Numbered from the stretch's first letter, positions 18,461 to 28,684 are shown. The stretch: DNA of 64,000 nt from Citrobacter amalonaticus (GCF_018323885.1 NZ_AP024585.1:3534001-3598000), one strand, 5' to 3'. Numbers and translations are program-made. The notes: generated from the letters alone by a model not told the origin.

Positions 18461-18609
18461 CACGCCAATTCTTTGGTTTATAAAAAACGAGATCTGGTCC
18501 AGATTCAGACTTGCAGGCATGTTCAACTTGTTTTGCGCCATGTCCTACGTAGTATCTTCCTGTCAATAAAACATTGGCTCTACGCGAGCCATTTATTCAA
18601 GGAATGAAT

Positions 18610-18807
18610 ATGTACGTTCTGGCACTGATTTTCGCCCTTTCCAATAACACAACGAAAAGTGAAGTGATTGGCGCGTTTAGCGATCTGGCGCAATGCGAGA
18701 CGGCATCACTGGCCCATTCGTCAAAGACGAAATGCTATTTTATTGACCCACAAAAAGGCATGCAGGAAGTGGATAATATGAATACACAAAATTCACAGAA
18801 AAAATAA
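18610..18807 (+). CDS. Small DUF1482-like protein
   Basis: 65 residues beginning M-Y-V-L-A-L-I-F-A-L-S, with cysteines near 31 and 46. AAGGA at 18599-18603 sits six bases before this ATG; an ATG at 18604 is in frame but too close to the ribosome site. The hydrophobic start and the size fit the DUF1482 group of small prophage-linked proteins of unknown role. It lies just beyond the decayed element and converges with the EAL gene, whose stop is five bases away. Confidence 0.55.
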   Translation: MYVLALIFALSNNTTKSEVIGAFSDLAQCETASLAHSSKTKCYFIDPQKGMQEVDNMNTQNSQKK

Positions 18808-18812
18808 CGCAC

Positions 18813-20336
18813 CTATTCAACAACCACTTTGACTTTCGGCTTCGACAAAATAATTTTTATCAGTTCGGTGAAGTTAACCGGTTTAAAGAAATAGTACCCC
18901 TGCTGGAAGGTAATATCGTTACGGTTCAGATAGTCAACCTGCTCCTTTGTTTCCACGCCCTCCGCCACAATGCTTAGCGACAGTTTTCGAGCAAGATCCA
19001 GTACACAGTCCAGAATCCGGGTGGAATCTTCTTCCATGCTGACTCGCGCCACAAAGCTTTGATCGATCTTAATGTAATCAATGTGTAGATCATGAAGATA
19101 AGAAAGTCCGGAATAACCGGTGCCAAAATCATCCAGAGCGATGACAAAACCATTTTCGTGCAGAACGTTGAGCGTCTGTACCAGGTGCTCATCGACATGC
19201 AAAGGTTCACGCTCGGTCACTTCGAGCACCAGATTCAAATCTTTTCGGCTGAACCGCGCCTTAAAGTTCAGACACTCGTCGACAAAGGTCGGAGCGGTAA
19301 TATGAGAGGCGCTGAAGTTAATACCGACATGAAAACCTTCTGGCAACTTCGTGGCGATAGCATTCATATGGGTAACCACTTGTTCCATCAAACTTTGCGT
19401 CAGAGGAATAATCAAACCTGACTTTTCCGCTAGCGGAATAAATGACGCCGGGGAAATATATCCGGCTTTCGGATGTTTCCACCTCGCCAGCACTTCAACG
19501 CCCCGTAACGTCCCTTCCCGGCCATTCACCACGGGCTGATAAAAAGGCACGATTTCTCCCTTGAGAATTGCTCTGCGCAGCGCTTCTTCCGGTGTGGTGC
19601 TTTTATTTAAATACTTAATCAGGGCATACGCGGCAAAACAAGACATGAGAAAAATGAAGATCAGCATCCCCATCCCCTGACTGATGAGTCTTTGCAGGCT
19701 AAACACGGGCGGTAAATTATAACGTATTGTGAAGGGGTAACGTTTGGATCCTACCTGTCCGAACTCCTGGCCTGTATCGTTGACGGTCGCCACATCACCG
19801 GACAGCCCCAGGATCGCCTTCCCTACCATTAATGAATAATTCGCCTCTTTCAGCGGCGTGCGCAGTGAATCACGAATATGCTGATCGCTGATGGTGATGA
19901 CAATTCGGCTCCCGGCAAGTTGATTCTGATATAACAAAACCGGTCGTCTGTTAACCGCATTATTTGCTGGCGCGAGTTGCAGCGTTGTCTCCGGTATCTC
20001 AGAAAGATAAGAAAGTAGCACGCGATTACCCGGCAGCGAGGAGCACCATATTTTGCCTTCGCGGTAGATTAAAATGGTCCGAAGATGAGGCTGTAGCGCG
20101 GCTTCCGTCCCTAACCGGTACTGTCCTTCCTGATCGCAACCCTTTCTCGTGATATCACTGGCCGTTGACGTCGCGTGAGTAGCCTCATCAAGAATGACAT
20201 CAATATCACTCGCAACATAGCGGGCCCCCGAAAGACTGTCTGCTCTCGCCGAATACCAGAGCTGCACATTTAAAACAGAAACACCGAAAATAAAGAGCAA
20301 CACAGAAACAATAATAGGGAGAAGAGTGTTACGCAT
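18813..20336 (-). CDS. CSS-motif EAL-domain c-di-GMP phosphodiesterase, PdeC-like
   Basis: 507 residues. TM1 lies at about 7-28. A periplasmic CSS domain carries Cys67 and the C-S-S motif at 98-100, TM2 is at about 221-243, and an EAL domain runs from about 255. In the EAL domain E-V-L is at 281-283, with N-F-S-A-S-H, D-D-F-G-T-G-Y-S, K-I-D-Q-S-F-V and E-G-V-E-T all present, so it should be catalytically active. The family degrades c-di-GMP to pGpG, and a periplasmic disulfide redox state controls activity in E. coli PdeC. A role in biofilm or motility is expected. It stands alone as a transcription unit. Confidence 0.9.
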   Translation of the reverse strand: MRNTLLPIIVSVLLFIFGVSVLNVQLWYSARADSLSGARYVASDIDVILDEATHATSTASDITRKGCDQEGQYRLGTEAALQPHLRTILIYREGKIWCSSLPGNRVLLSYLSEIPETTLQLAPANNAVNRRPVLLYQNQLAGSRIVITISDQHIRDSLRTPLKEANYSLMVGKAILGLSGDVATVNDTGQEFGQVGSKRYPFTIRYNLPPVFSLQRLISQGMGMLIFIFLMSCFAAYALIKYLNKSTTPEEALRRAILKGEIVPFYQPVVNGREGTLRGVEVLARWKHPKAGYISPASFIPLAEKSGLIIPLTQSLMEQVVTHMNAIATKLPEGFHVGINFSASHITAPTFVDECLNFKARFSRKDLNLVLEVTEREPLHVDEHLVQTLNVLHENGFVIALDDFGTGYSGLSYLHDLHIDYIKIDQSFVARVSMEEDSTRILDCVLDLARKLSLSIVAEGVETKEQVDYLNRNDITFQQGYYFFKPVNFTELIKIILSKPKVKVVVE

Positions 20337-20607
20337 TGTCAGCCCCGGGCGAAAGAAAAGTTATTATTTTGTCGTTGACTCGCTTAACGCCACGAATCTA
20401 AAAAGCATGGTAGAAAGAACGATAAATAACCATAGTCATGTCGATATTTATTTGTCGCCGTCAACGCCAATCAGCATGACGCGCTCCTGACGTAACACAT
20501 GGAAAAAAATCGATATTTCCCGCTTACAGTTTTTTCCTAAAGCCAGCGCTTCGTTTAGATGCCATGCTTAATCACGCTAATAACTTATAACGTAAAGCGA
20601 GGACATG

Positions 20608-20964
20608 ATGAAAAAGACTCTAATCGCATTATCTGCACTTCTGCTGGCTTCTCCTGTTTTTGCCGCTACGACACACGCAACCGATAATGATGTCGCTGCC
20701 GCACATGAAAACGCAAATACAGCGAAAGAGAAATTACACCAGGCGCAGAATCAGGGTGAAGAGCAAAAACTGAAAGCAGAACACCGCGCCGAAGGTAAAC
20801 AGGATAATATCAGCAGCAAAGTTAGCGAAGGCTCGCAAGAAACCTGGCATAAAACCAAAGAAGGTACTGAAAAAGGCTGGAACGCCACGAAAGAAAGTGC
20901 TGAGCAGGGCTGGAATAAAACCAAAGAAGGCGCAGCCAGCGTAGAGAAGAAAATCAGCGAATAA
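20608..20964 (+). CDS. Small exported LEA-like 11-residue-repeat protein
   Basis: 118 residues beginning M-K-K-T-L-I-A-L with a clear signal peptide that should be cut after A-S-P-V-F-A. The mature part is charged, helical and low in hydrophobics. The last 50 residues contain about three 11-residue units with the pattern W-x-K-T-K-E-G, as in LEA/apolipophorin-like amphipathic helices. GCGAGGA precedes two adjacent ATGs (20605, 20608); the second gives better spacing. A stress-protective or envelope role is possible but unproven. Confidence 0.7.
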   Translation: MKKTLIALSALLLASPVFAATTHATDNDVAAAHENANTAKEKLHQAQNQGEEQKLKAEHRAEGKQDNISSKVSEGSQETWHKTKEGTEKGWNATKESAEQGWNKTKEGAASVEKKISE

Positions 20965-20990
20965 ATCTTTCGCCCTGATCATTAAAGAAT

Positions 20991-21016
20991 AAAAAAGCCG
21001 CTTACGCGGCTTTTTT
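20991..21016. terminator. Bidirectional terminator
   Basis: AAAAAAGCCGC TTAC GCGGCTTTTTT is symmetric and serves both the small repeat gene (+) and the autotransporter gene (-), which converge here. Confidence 0.9.
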
Positions 21017-21040
21017 ATTTCTGCTTTTCCCCGTCTGAAC

Positions 21041-24000
21041 TTACCAGCTGTATTTCACTCCCAGCATGCCCTGGGTATCGCTGTAGCCTTTATCACCCAG
21101 TTGCACACCGACATTCCCCCAGACGCTTAAACGGTTATTCAGTTTACCTTCCACCCCGGTACGCACTTCACCCAGATTGCGCGCGCCGTCACGGCTGATT
21201 TTCACGCCATCCATCTTCACGCCGAAGGATTCGGTATTGTGGATCCAGTTCACTTCGACATAGGGCTGGAACTCGCGCTGCTGTCCGTCATCCATTTTGT
21301 GAAGACTGTTGAGGTACGTTTTCACCCCAAGACGCGTCTGAATGTTGCCATCACCTTCTGTTTCAATGCGCGCACCATCATGCCGGGTATGCGAATCCGA
21401 CTTCACGCCCATCCAGGTGAACTGTGCCTGCGGCTGGATGTACCAGGTGTTCAGAGAACCCTGGCTGCCGCTGAACGTACCGGCTTTCAGGGTGTAACCC
21501 GCTTCCAGCGAGGCCGTCAGCCCTTTAGAGTCATAGCTGTCGCTCTCACGCTCGTCCGCATCCACCGTGTTGTCGAACCAGTTGTACAGCAACCAGCTAT
21601 CAACATACGCCCCGGTGTTATCCACGGCATTCTGATACCAGGTTCCGTACAGACCGGCGCTGTAGCCGCTGGTACGTCCGTCTGAACCGTATCCTGCACG
21701 GTTACTCTGGGTGTTGCTGTGCTCATTGGCGTAACCGCCCATCACGCCGAGATGCCAGCGGTCCAGCCCATCCATACTCCACTGTGCAATGTCGCCACCC
21801 AGTTGCAGCACGTAGCGATTGCTCTGTGTTTTCAGTTGGCCGTCCCCCGCCGTGGAACGTTCATGCCCGCCGACGTGGCGCATCCACATGCTACCAGCCA
21901 GCCCTTCACCCTGGAGCGCATTGCTGTACTGCGGCTCGCCGAGACGATCGTGCAGACGGTGAGCAAACAGCGTGTTCGCAGCAGAAATATTGCTGGTATA
22001 GCTACCCGCTTCCGGTCGCAGAACATCCACCGTCCGCGGATCAACAACCGGCGGGTTGTCCGAATCAATCACACCATTCCATTTGCTGGTCAGATACCAG
22101 TTTTTCGCCGCCTCGCCGGTTCCCTTCGCCAGCGTGTAGACATACGCACCGGCCTCCACGGAGCCACGGGTCAGGGCGAATTGACCGGCTGAATTGCCCT
22201 CCACTTGCACCAGTTCAATGCCGTTGCGGGTCTGCGCGCCAATACCGCCGACATTATTGACGTCCACCCGCGTGTTACCGGAGGTATCGCCATGTACGGT
22301 CAGTTTGTCCGTGGCGGAATCATCACCGCCGAGGGCTGTGTTAAATACCATCAGACCGTCATTACCGTGGTAGTTACCGTTCACATCCAGGTGATTACCC
22401 GGCTGCATGCCCGAACGCCCCAGGATCACAGTGCCGCTGTGAGTCAGATTGCCGCCGACTGTAAAGCCGGACACCTGCATCGTCCCGCCGCTCATCACAT
22501 CCACATCCCCGGCGGTGCGACCATACCCCGACAGGGTAGCGCCATCGTGAATATTTACCTGCTGGTTAGCCATATCGACGGCAGAATCGGCATCGCTACC
22601 CAGCGCAATCTCACCGTCGAGAATATCGGTGGTGCCCGTCCAGGAGGCCAAATCCTGTTTCAGTGTCAACACGCCGCTACCGGTCTTGGTCAGATTGCCT
22701 GTGCCGCTAATGGCATTGTCCAGCGTCCAGTTCGTATCCGTCGCTACCGTCAACAGGCCGTTATCCGTCACAGAAGCAGTGCCAAGGTTCTGCTGTTCAC
22801 TGACGGTCAGTTTGTTGTCTGCGTCGATATTGAACAGGCCGCTAAAACCGCTGTTATCCCCGCTGACGACCACATCTGACATGTTTGCCACATCAATGCC
22901 GCCCGCTCCGCTGAGGGTGTTCGTCAGCGTGCCGACAACGCCATTCAGGGTCAATGTCCCGCCGTCGACGATATCGCCGCTGCCTGCACCCAGCACATCA
23001 TTTACGCTCACTTCCGCCCCGCTGCTGATGGTCGTTTTGGCCGTCAGGGCGGCGTTAGCACCGTCAATCGTTAACAGGCCGCCGTTAACATTCAGCGCGC
23101 CACTGCCGGTCAGACTTCCCTCGCTAAGCCCGCCGTTCGACAGGGTCAGCGAGCCGCCATTTAGTGCTAAGGTAGAGTTGGACTGTCCTGTCAACGTACC
23201 CGCCGTCTGGGTTGTACCATTGAGATCGGCGGTTGCTCCACTACTGATGTGCAATTCGCTGGTCTCGCCCAGCGCGCCATCGGCGTCGGTGCGCAACGTC
23301 CCTGCCTGTACCTGCGTGGCACCACTGTAGTCGTTCAGGCCGTTGGAGAGCGACACGACATCAGCCGTATTCACCGCCAGATTGCCGCTGCCGGAGATCG
23401 TCGCCGACATATCAGCGCCCGCACCCGTCGCCCCCGCATACGGCGACAGCACCAACGTTTGTCCGGAGAGAATATCCAACGCCTTCAGACCGTAGTTTAC
23501 ATACAGGCCATTACCCGGTGCGGTGGTCAGGCGAAAACCATACTGCCCGTTCGCCACGGTCGTCCCGTTCTGCGCTATCTGAAGGGTTTTATCTCCCGCA
23601 ATCGGCGCACCGTTTTGATCGGCAAGCGTCAGTGAACCACCCGACCCAAGCACAATCGACGCTTTCACCAGTTGTACGCCAATCCCGGCGTCATCCTGCT
23701 GTAGCAGGTTTGCGGTAGTATCTGGATTCGCCGCCGCGCCAGTATCGTTCCAGGGATCGGCAAGGTTTACTTTCACCGTGCCGGTACCGTCTGCCTGATG
23801 TTCGCGTCCGTTGTACATTACCCCCGCTGCGCCGGCAACCAGGGTATTGACCGACACCAGACTGTTGGAGATCGTTGCCCCCGGAAGCGTAACGTCAAAA
23901 GCCAGCATGCCCCCATTAAAAAGTAGCCCCGTAAGATCCTGCGTACCGCTGACGGTTGTGGTGTTCCCCGCACTGCTGATTAACAGCGATTGTGCCAATG

Positions 24001-25687
24001 ACGAAGCGTTATTCCCGGAAAGCGCAAATGTGCTATTTCGCAACTCAACCGCTCCGCGAAAACTGTTGCCGACAGCAGGCGTAAAGGAAAAGACATCATC
24101 TCCAGCGTGCAGATTGACAGACATCAACCCCGTGCCGTTCAACACATTGCTAAAAGCAAAGTCATTAGTGCTGGTGTCGGTGGCACCGACAATTTCGAGC
24201 GTGCCATCGCTGCCAATCGTTACTTCACTGCTGCCAAGACCGGTTCTGTTAGCGCTAGATTGCTGAGCCGAGGTGAGCGTGCCGCCATTGACCAGGGTCT
24301 TCCCGCTGTAGGTATTGTCCCCCGTCAGTACGGTATGCCCGGCCTGATGAACAATCGTTCCCTGGCCGGTAATCGGCATAGCGAGCTGATATCCTCCCGC
24401 GGTGGAGGGATCGTTGGTGGTGTGATTGAGCACAAGAGAACCGGTACCCGAGCCAAACGTCACGCCGGTCACGCCGGAAATCACGCCCGCTCCGGCGGCG
24501 GCCTGTCCCTGAGCCGCGCCAATGTTCACTACGCCGGTGCTTGAGGCATTCTGCGCAATGAACAGTTTGCCATTCAGGTTAAGCGCGCCGCTGTTACTCA
24601 GGTTGAGAGTACCGTCGCCCACAGCGCCGACGGTGGCTGACGTCGCATCCAGACGCGATCCGGCGCCATTGATATTCACCGTCCCCTCGCCGCCATTTGC
24701 CGCCAGGCTCACCGCGCTGGCAACCACTTTCCCACCCGACTGAATATCCAGTATCCCTGTCGCGGAATGACCCACGTTGAGTTTTTTGGTGACGTCACTG
24801 GCGTCAGCGATCCGCCATTCCCCGCCGTTACTGATATTCACTCGCCCGTAACCCGCAGGCGAACGTCCCAGCATACTGTCGGCGCTACTGCGTACAATGG
24901 CAGAGTCAGAGATATTCAGCGTTCCCGAACCATAATCCCCGACCCGCAGCGCGCCGGTGCTCATTGTTGAATTCTGACCGCTAACGCTGACGGTTCCGAC
25001 CCCGGCCTCAAAACTGCCAATCGTTGTCATACCGGCGTTCAGCGCACCGCCCTCTTCAATGTTAATCACTCCTGTGCCGCCATAACCAATATTCAGGTCC
25101 TGGAGCGCCCCCGAAGGATTCACTAAATTCCACAGCCCACCCGAACGGATCGTAGCGGACCCGTGACTGCCATTTGATCCGCCCAACACGCCCAACCCTG
25201 AAGTATTCACCACCGCAGCGTTGGAGATGGTCATGGTGCCGACACCGTACTCGGCAATGGTCATCGCTCCTGAACGTAACGAAGAGCCGGAACCATCGAC
25301 GTTCACCGTACCGTTCGCCTGGGTGTTATCGCCGATAATGAGCTTGTAGACATCCGATCCTGCCACCACACCGCCCGCGAGAATATTCAGTGTGCCCACG
25401 CCGTTCATGCCGACGAAAGTGTAGTAATCCAGTGAATATCCCGTCGACACGTTGACCACCTCGCCATTATCAATAATGGCCGAATAGGCGGGCAGAGAGG
25501 CCAGCAGCAGCAGTGACAGGGCACTACGTTTAAAAAGCGGTTGCAAAGCATGATGTTGTTGAGCGGAAGAGGACGTTGTTTTCAAAGATGAATGGGTTGA
25601 TGACTGGCTTGTCCCTCTCACCAACTCGGAACAAACCTGAAATACCTTCAGAACTTCATTCCATATAACGCGATAATTTGTGTTCAT
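21041..25687 (-). CDS. Large autotransporter adhesin (type Va) with extended signal peptide
   Basis: 1,548 residues. The N-terminus M-N-T-N-Y-R-V-I-W-N is an ESPR extended signal region, followed by a hydrophobic signal core (about 54-67, ending A-Y-S-A). The passenger (about 70-1235) is built from short G/N/T-rich repeats such as G-x-G-T-x-x-I-S-x-x-A and T-Y-S-G-K-T-x-V-N-x-G, predicting a beta-helix of the AIDA/MisL kind. The C-terminal ~280 residues form the autotransporter beta-barrel, ending V-K-Y-S-W with a terminal aromatic as required for outer membrane insertion. It probably mediates adhesion or aggregation. No catalytic protease motif was seen. The frame is intact. Confidence 0.9.
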   Translation of the reverse strand: MNTNYRVIWNEVLKVFQVCSELVRGTSQSSTHSSLKTTSSSAQQHHALQPLFKRSALSLLLLASLPAYSAIIDNGEVVNVSTGYSLDYYTFVGMNGVGTLNILAGGVVAGSDVYKLIIGDNTQANGTVNVDGSGSSLRSGAMTIAEYGVGTMTISNAAVVNTSGLGVLGGSNGSHGSATIRSGGLWNLVNPSGALQDLNIGYGGTGVINIEEGGALNAGMTTIGSFEAGVGTVSVSGQNSTMSTGALRVGDYGSGTLNISDSAIVRSSADSMLGRSPAGYGRVNISNGGEWRIADASDVTKKLNVGHSATGILDIQSGGKVVASAVSLAANGGEGTVNINGAGSRLDATSATVGAVGDGTLNLSNSGALNLNGKLFIAQNASSTGVVNIGAAQGQAAAGAGVISGVTGVTFGSGTGSLVLNHTTNDPSTAGGYQLAMPITGQGTIVHQAGHTVLTGDNTYSGKTLVNGGTLTSAQQSSANRTGLGSSEVTIGSDGTLEIVGATDTSTNDFAFSNVLNGTGLMSVNLHAGDDVFSFTPAVGNSFRGAVELRNSTFALSGNNASSLAQSLLISSAGNTTTVSGTQDLTGLLFNGGMLAFDVTLPGATISNSLVSVNTLVAGAAGVMYNGREHQADGTGTVKVNLADPWNDTGAAANPDTTANLLQQDDAGIGVQLVKASIVLGSGGSLTLADQNGAPIAGDKTLQIAQNGTTVANGQYGFRLTTAPGNGLYVNYGLKALDILSGQTLVLSPYAGATGAGADMSATISGSGNLAVNTADVVSLSNGLNDYSGATQVQAGTLRTDADGALGETSELHISSGATADLNGTTQTAGTLTGQSNSTLALNGGSLTLSNGGLSEGSLTGSGALNVNGGLLTIDGANAALTAKTTISSGAEVSVNDVLGAGSGDIVDGGTLTLNGVVGTLTNTLSGAGGIDVANMSDVVVSGDNSGFSGLFNIDADNKLTVSEQQNLGTASVTDNGLLTVATDTNWTLDNAISGTGNLTKTGSGVLTLKQDLASWTGTTDILDGEIALGSDADSAVDMANQQVNIHDGATLSGYGRTAGDVDVMSGGTMQVSGFTVGGNLTHSGTVILGRSGMQPGNHLDVNGNYHGNDGLMVFNTALGGDDSATDKLTVHGDTSGNTRVDVNNVGGIGAQTRNGIELVQVEGNSAGQFALTRGSVEAGAYVYTLAKGTGEAAKNWYLTSKWNGVIDSDNPPVVDPRTVDVLRPEAGSYTSNISAANTLFAHRLHDRLGEPQYSNALQGEGLAGSMWMRHVGGHERSTAGDGQLKTQSNRYVLQLGGDIAQWSMDGLDRWHLGVMGGYANEHSNTQSNRAGYGSDGRTSGYSAGLYGTWYQNAVDNTGAYVDSWLLYNWFDNTVDADERESDSYDSKGLTASLEAGYTLKAGTFSGSQGSLNTWYIQPQAQFTWMGVKSDSHTRHDGARIETEGDGNIQTRLGVKTYLNSLHKMDDGQQREFQPYVEVNWIHNTESFGVKMDGVKISRDGARNLGEVRTGVEGKLNNRLSVWGNVGVQLGDKGYSDTQGMLGVKYSW

Positions 25688-26443
25688 AAAAAATGCTCAT
25701 AATCTGATAAAATGTTTATATGCGGTGTAATTGTTTTTAATACGCAACATAGAATCGATAAGCTTCCCTCACCTGGAAATGGGAAATAGAGGGCTATTCA
25801 GAAATGAATTCTGAACAGTCTTAAATTAAATAATCTATTGATGGTGTTATAATGATTTCACATATTGTCTCCGACAATAGTATCCATGCATGAGTAAATA
25901 ACGAACATCCAGGATCCACGATTTACTCTCCGGAGAGGGCGTTAATGAATCACAGACCATCGTCAGAAATAAAAAACAATATTATGCAAATATATAACGC
26001 GTGTCCCTGTACAAAACATCCACTCATGCCAGTTGGTGACTGACAACACACGATAAATTCAGACCTTCTGGTGACGACCCGGGATCGGTTCGGCGGCAGC
26101 CATTGCGGCTTGCTGTTTGGTTAATAATGTTTATGTAATTCTTGCGCTCAGTTTTACACTCGCCTAAAAAGCTGTCAATACGCCCCCGGACTATTAGCCT
26201 GAACATTAATATCAGAAAATAATAATTAGTGAGCATAAATTCCTGGGAAGGACAGATGACGAAATTCTATTTTTCCGTATCATGAAAGGGGAAATAGAGA
26301 GGAACCCAGGATTTTTATATTGCGCAATAAGATTTTTAGCATTTTGCCAGCGTGTAAAAACTGCCTTTGAAAAGCACTTTTTGCTAAAAGCTTTTATGGC
26401 TCAATGTGGTAATTCCGGCTATCTGATTGTCTATAAAGAATAT
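25688..26443. other. Long gene-poor stretch upstream of the autotransporter
   Basis: About 750 bases of mostly AT-rich DNA with no convincing gene. It should contain the autotransporter promoter on the minus strand near 25700-25760. A perfect inverted repeat ATTGTC-TCC-GACAAT lies at 25864-25878 and may be an operator. A minus-strand fragment near 26060-26130 reads T-K-Q-Q-A-A-M-A-A-A-E-P-I-P-G-R-H before a stop, perhaps the tail of a lost gene. The nearby 70-codon frame has no coding support. Confidence 0.4.
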
Positions 26444-27871
26444 TTATGTTTTCATCGGGATGTGAGCGACCACTAAAAAGCGAACCCGAACATGTAAACC
26501 GCCTAACGTATTGCTGCGTGAAAGATGAGGATGGGTGCGATGCAAACGGGCAATATCAGAAACCAGCGCCAGGCCAATGCCTGCTCCGGCTTCCGTTCCG
26601 GCATTTTCCAGACGATGGAACGGCAGCATTGCCTGATGAATCTGTTCATCTTCGATGCCAGGACCACTATCTTCGACCTCCAGCACCACGGCCTCACCTT
26701 CCCGACGTAACCTGGCGGTCACCGTCCCTTGGGCCGGGGTATATTTCAGGGCGTTATCCAGCAAATTACCGCACAATTCCCCCAGCAGGACATCATCACC
26801 GTCTATCCATATCGCCTCCAGCACGCCTTCATAACCCAGGTCGATGCCTTTACTGCGCGCCTGCGCCAGTCGCGTGAAACAGCTCGTCTGCACCACCTCG
26901 AACAGATTGACCGGTGAAAACTGCCGCTCCCCCTGCTCTTTTCGCTTCACCGCTGAAAGCTGTAACAACCTTTCCGTCAGCAGGATGGTGTTGTCCAGCG
27001 TCGTACTCATCGCCCGTAAACTCTCGTGCCACTGCTGAGGCTGTTCGCTGGCAAGCGCTACGGCGGCCTGCGTTTTCAACACGGCCAGCGGGGTTTTCAG
27101 TTGATGAGAGGCATCGGCGCTAAACCGTTCCTGCCGGGAGATCAGCGCGCGCAGGCGATCGAGATAGCGGTTAAACGCGACGATCAGCAACCGCGTCTCC
27201 GACCAGGGCAGCAGTTCAGGTAACGGCGTCAGGAGTTCCGGTTCACGTCGCACCATCAGTGAGGAGAGCTGGCGCATCGGCCGCAGCACGCGGCGCAGCA
27301 GCCAGCCGACCAGCACCAGCGTCAGCAGCACCAACAGACCCTGCGTTACCGATGACGAAAACAGCAGTTGTCCTGCCAGGTAACGCCGCGATTGTAGCGT
27401 CTCTGCGACGTAGATCTCCGCCATCCCGACAATGCCGCCCTCGTTTACCGGCTGTAGCAGGCGCGCCACGCGAATGGCCTGCCCCTGATATTGCGTATGA
27501 TAAAACCAGGCCAGCGCAGGGTAGAGTTGCGTACGAGAGGTGGAAGGCGGCATTGCCGGCAGGTCGTCGTAACCCGAAATCACCTTCCCCGACGGATCCA
27601 CCACTTTATAGTACAGCCGGTCGTTCATGTTCAGTTCAAAGCTGTCCAACACCACCCACGGAACATTGACCTCCAGCGTTGCATTGCGGACCACCAGCCG
27701 CTCCGCCACCGTGCGGGCAGACGACAGCAGCGTGCGGTCATAGGCCTGCGTTGCCGCCTGCAGGGCGCTGACGTAGCTGTTAAACGCCGACAGTCCCCAC
27801 AGCAGAATCAACGGTAGACCAAGAAACAGCATCAATTGCAGGTATAACGACTGGGGTTTAACCCACCTCAT
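26444..27871 (-). CDS. tctE: Sensor histidine kinase TctE
   Basis: 475 residues from the ATG that overlaps the end of tctD by 14 bases. The frame is open further upstream, but the family length and the coupling favour this start. Membrane segments lie at about 12-33 and 175-195, flanking a periplasmic sensor. The H-box is F-S-A-D-A-S-H-Q-L-K-T-P with His256, and the N, G1 and G2 boxes (N-L-L-D-N-A-L-K-Y-T, D-S-G-P-G-I, G-A-G-I-G-L-A-L-V) are complete. In Salmonella TctE senses tricarboxylates and activates TctD to induce tctCBA, which lies divergently here. Confidence 0.92.
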   Translation of the reverse strand: MRWVKPQSLYLQLMLFLGLPLILLWGLSAFNSYVSALQAATQAYDRTLLSSARTVAERLVVRNATLEVNVPWVVLDSFELNMNDRLYYKVVDPSGKVISGYDDLPAMPPSTSRTQLYPALAWFYHTQYQGQAIRVARLLQPVNEGGIVGMAEIYVAETLQSRRYLAGQLLFSSSVTQGLLVLLTLVLVGWLLRRVLRPMRQLSSLMVRREPELLTPLPELLPWSETRLLIVAFNRYLDRLRALISRQERFSADASHQLKTPLAVLKTQAAVALASEQPQQWHESLRAMSTTLDNTILLTERLLQLSAVKRKEQGERQFSPVNLFEVVQTSCFTRLAQARSKGIDLGYEGVLEAIWIDGDDVLLGELCGNLLDNALKYTPAQGTVTARLRREGEAVVLEVEDSGPGIEDEQIHQAMLPFHRLENAGTEAGAGIGLALVSDIARLHRTHPHLSRSNTLGGLHVRVRFLVVAHIPMKT

Positions 27872-28532
27872 TGCCGCACTCCAGCACGTATCCCAGCCCG
27901 CGCAGCGTGGTGATCCGCACATTGCTGCCCTGTAATTTTTTCCGCAGACGATGAATGTACAGTTCGATACTTTCGGGGCTGACCTCATCGTTCAGGCTGA
28001 AGACCTGTTCGAACAACTGCTGGCGCGATACCGGACGGGTTCTGCGATACATCAGCACCGTCAACAGCGCCAGTTCACGCGGGGTGAGCGCCAACGGTTG
28101 CTGCTGAAGCAAGAAATATCCTTCGTCATGGAATGCCAGATCGCCCAGTTGCTGAAGCTCCTGTACCTGTCCCGCACTGCGCCGGAGCAAAGCCCGCAGC
28201 CGGGCGTCCAGTTCCTCAAGTTCGAAGGGCTTGGGCAGATAATCATCCGCTCCGGCATTGAGTCCTTTTACCCGATCCGCCACCGCGCTACGCGCTGTCA
28301 GCAGCAGCACCGGCAGCGTCTGCGCACGCTTACGCAGACGCTGCACCACTTCCAGTCCGTCGATCCCAGGCATGTTGATATCCAGAACCGCCAGCGCATA
28401 GGTTTCGCTATGCAGAAGATGGTCGGCAGCCAGTCCGTCGAACACACAGTCCACGGCGAATCCGTTCTGTACCAGCGCTTTTTCCAGCCAGTGAGCCAGC
28501 TCACGGTTATCTTCCGCCAATAAGAGACGCAT
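27858..28532 (-). CDS. tctD: OmpR-family response regulator TctD
   Basis: 224 residues. The receiver domain has acidic pocket residues E7/D8 and phosphoacceptor Asp51 in V-L-D-I-N-M-P-G, with the conserved Lys in L-P-K-P-F-E. The C-terminal winged helix contains L-T-P-R-E-L-A-L-L and ends with the R-G-L-G-Y-V-L hallmark. It is encoded upstream of and overlapping tctE, so the two are made together. It is expected to bind the 152-base divergent region before tctC and activate tricarboxylate uptake. Confidence 0.92.
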   Translation of the reverse strand: MRLLLAEDNRELAHWLEKALVQNGFAVDCVFDGLAADHLLHSETYALAVLDINMPGIDGLEVVQRLRKRAQTLPVLLLTARSAVADRVKGLNAGADDYLPKPFELEELDARLRALLRRSAGQVQELQQLGDLAFHDEGYFLLQQQPLALTPRELALLTVLMYRRTRPVSRQQLFEQVFSLNDEVSPESIELYIHRLRKKLQGSNVRITTLRGLGYVLECGNEVG

Positions 28533-28684
28533 ATCACATCCTGTAAAGTTTCTGCCGCATTGAAAGGGAAATGAAAGGTTAATGTTTTAACAATCACGCA
28601 ACTGAACCGCTACATGTTGGTTCACATAATCAAAAAATAATCTTCCGAACCCTACCATCCGGTTCTCCGGCGTGAGGATAAATA

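Noticed and set aside
26024..26236. 70-codon minus frame in the gap before tctE
   Set aside because: No ribosome site, and its composition follows AT-rich non-coding DNA; at most it overlaps the tail of a lost gene.
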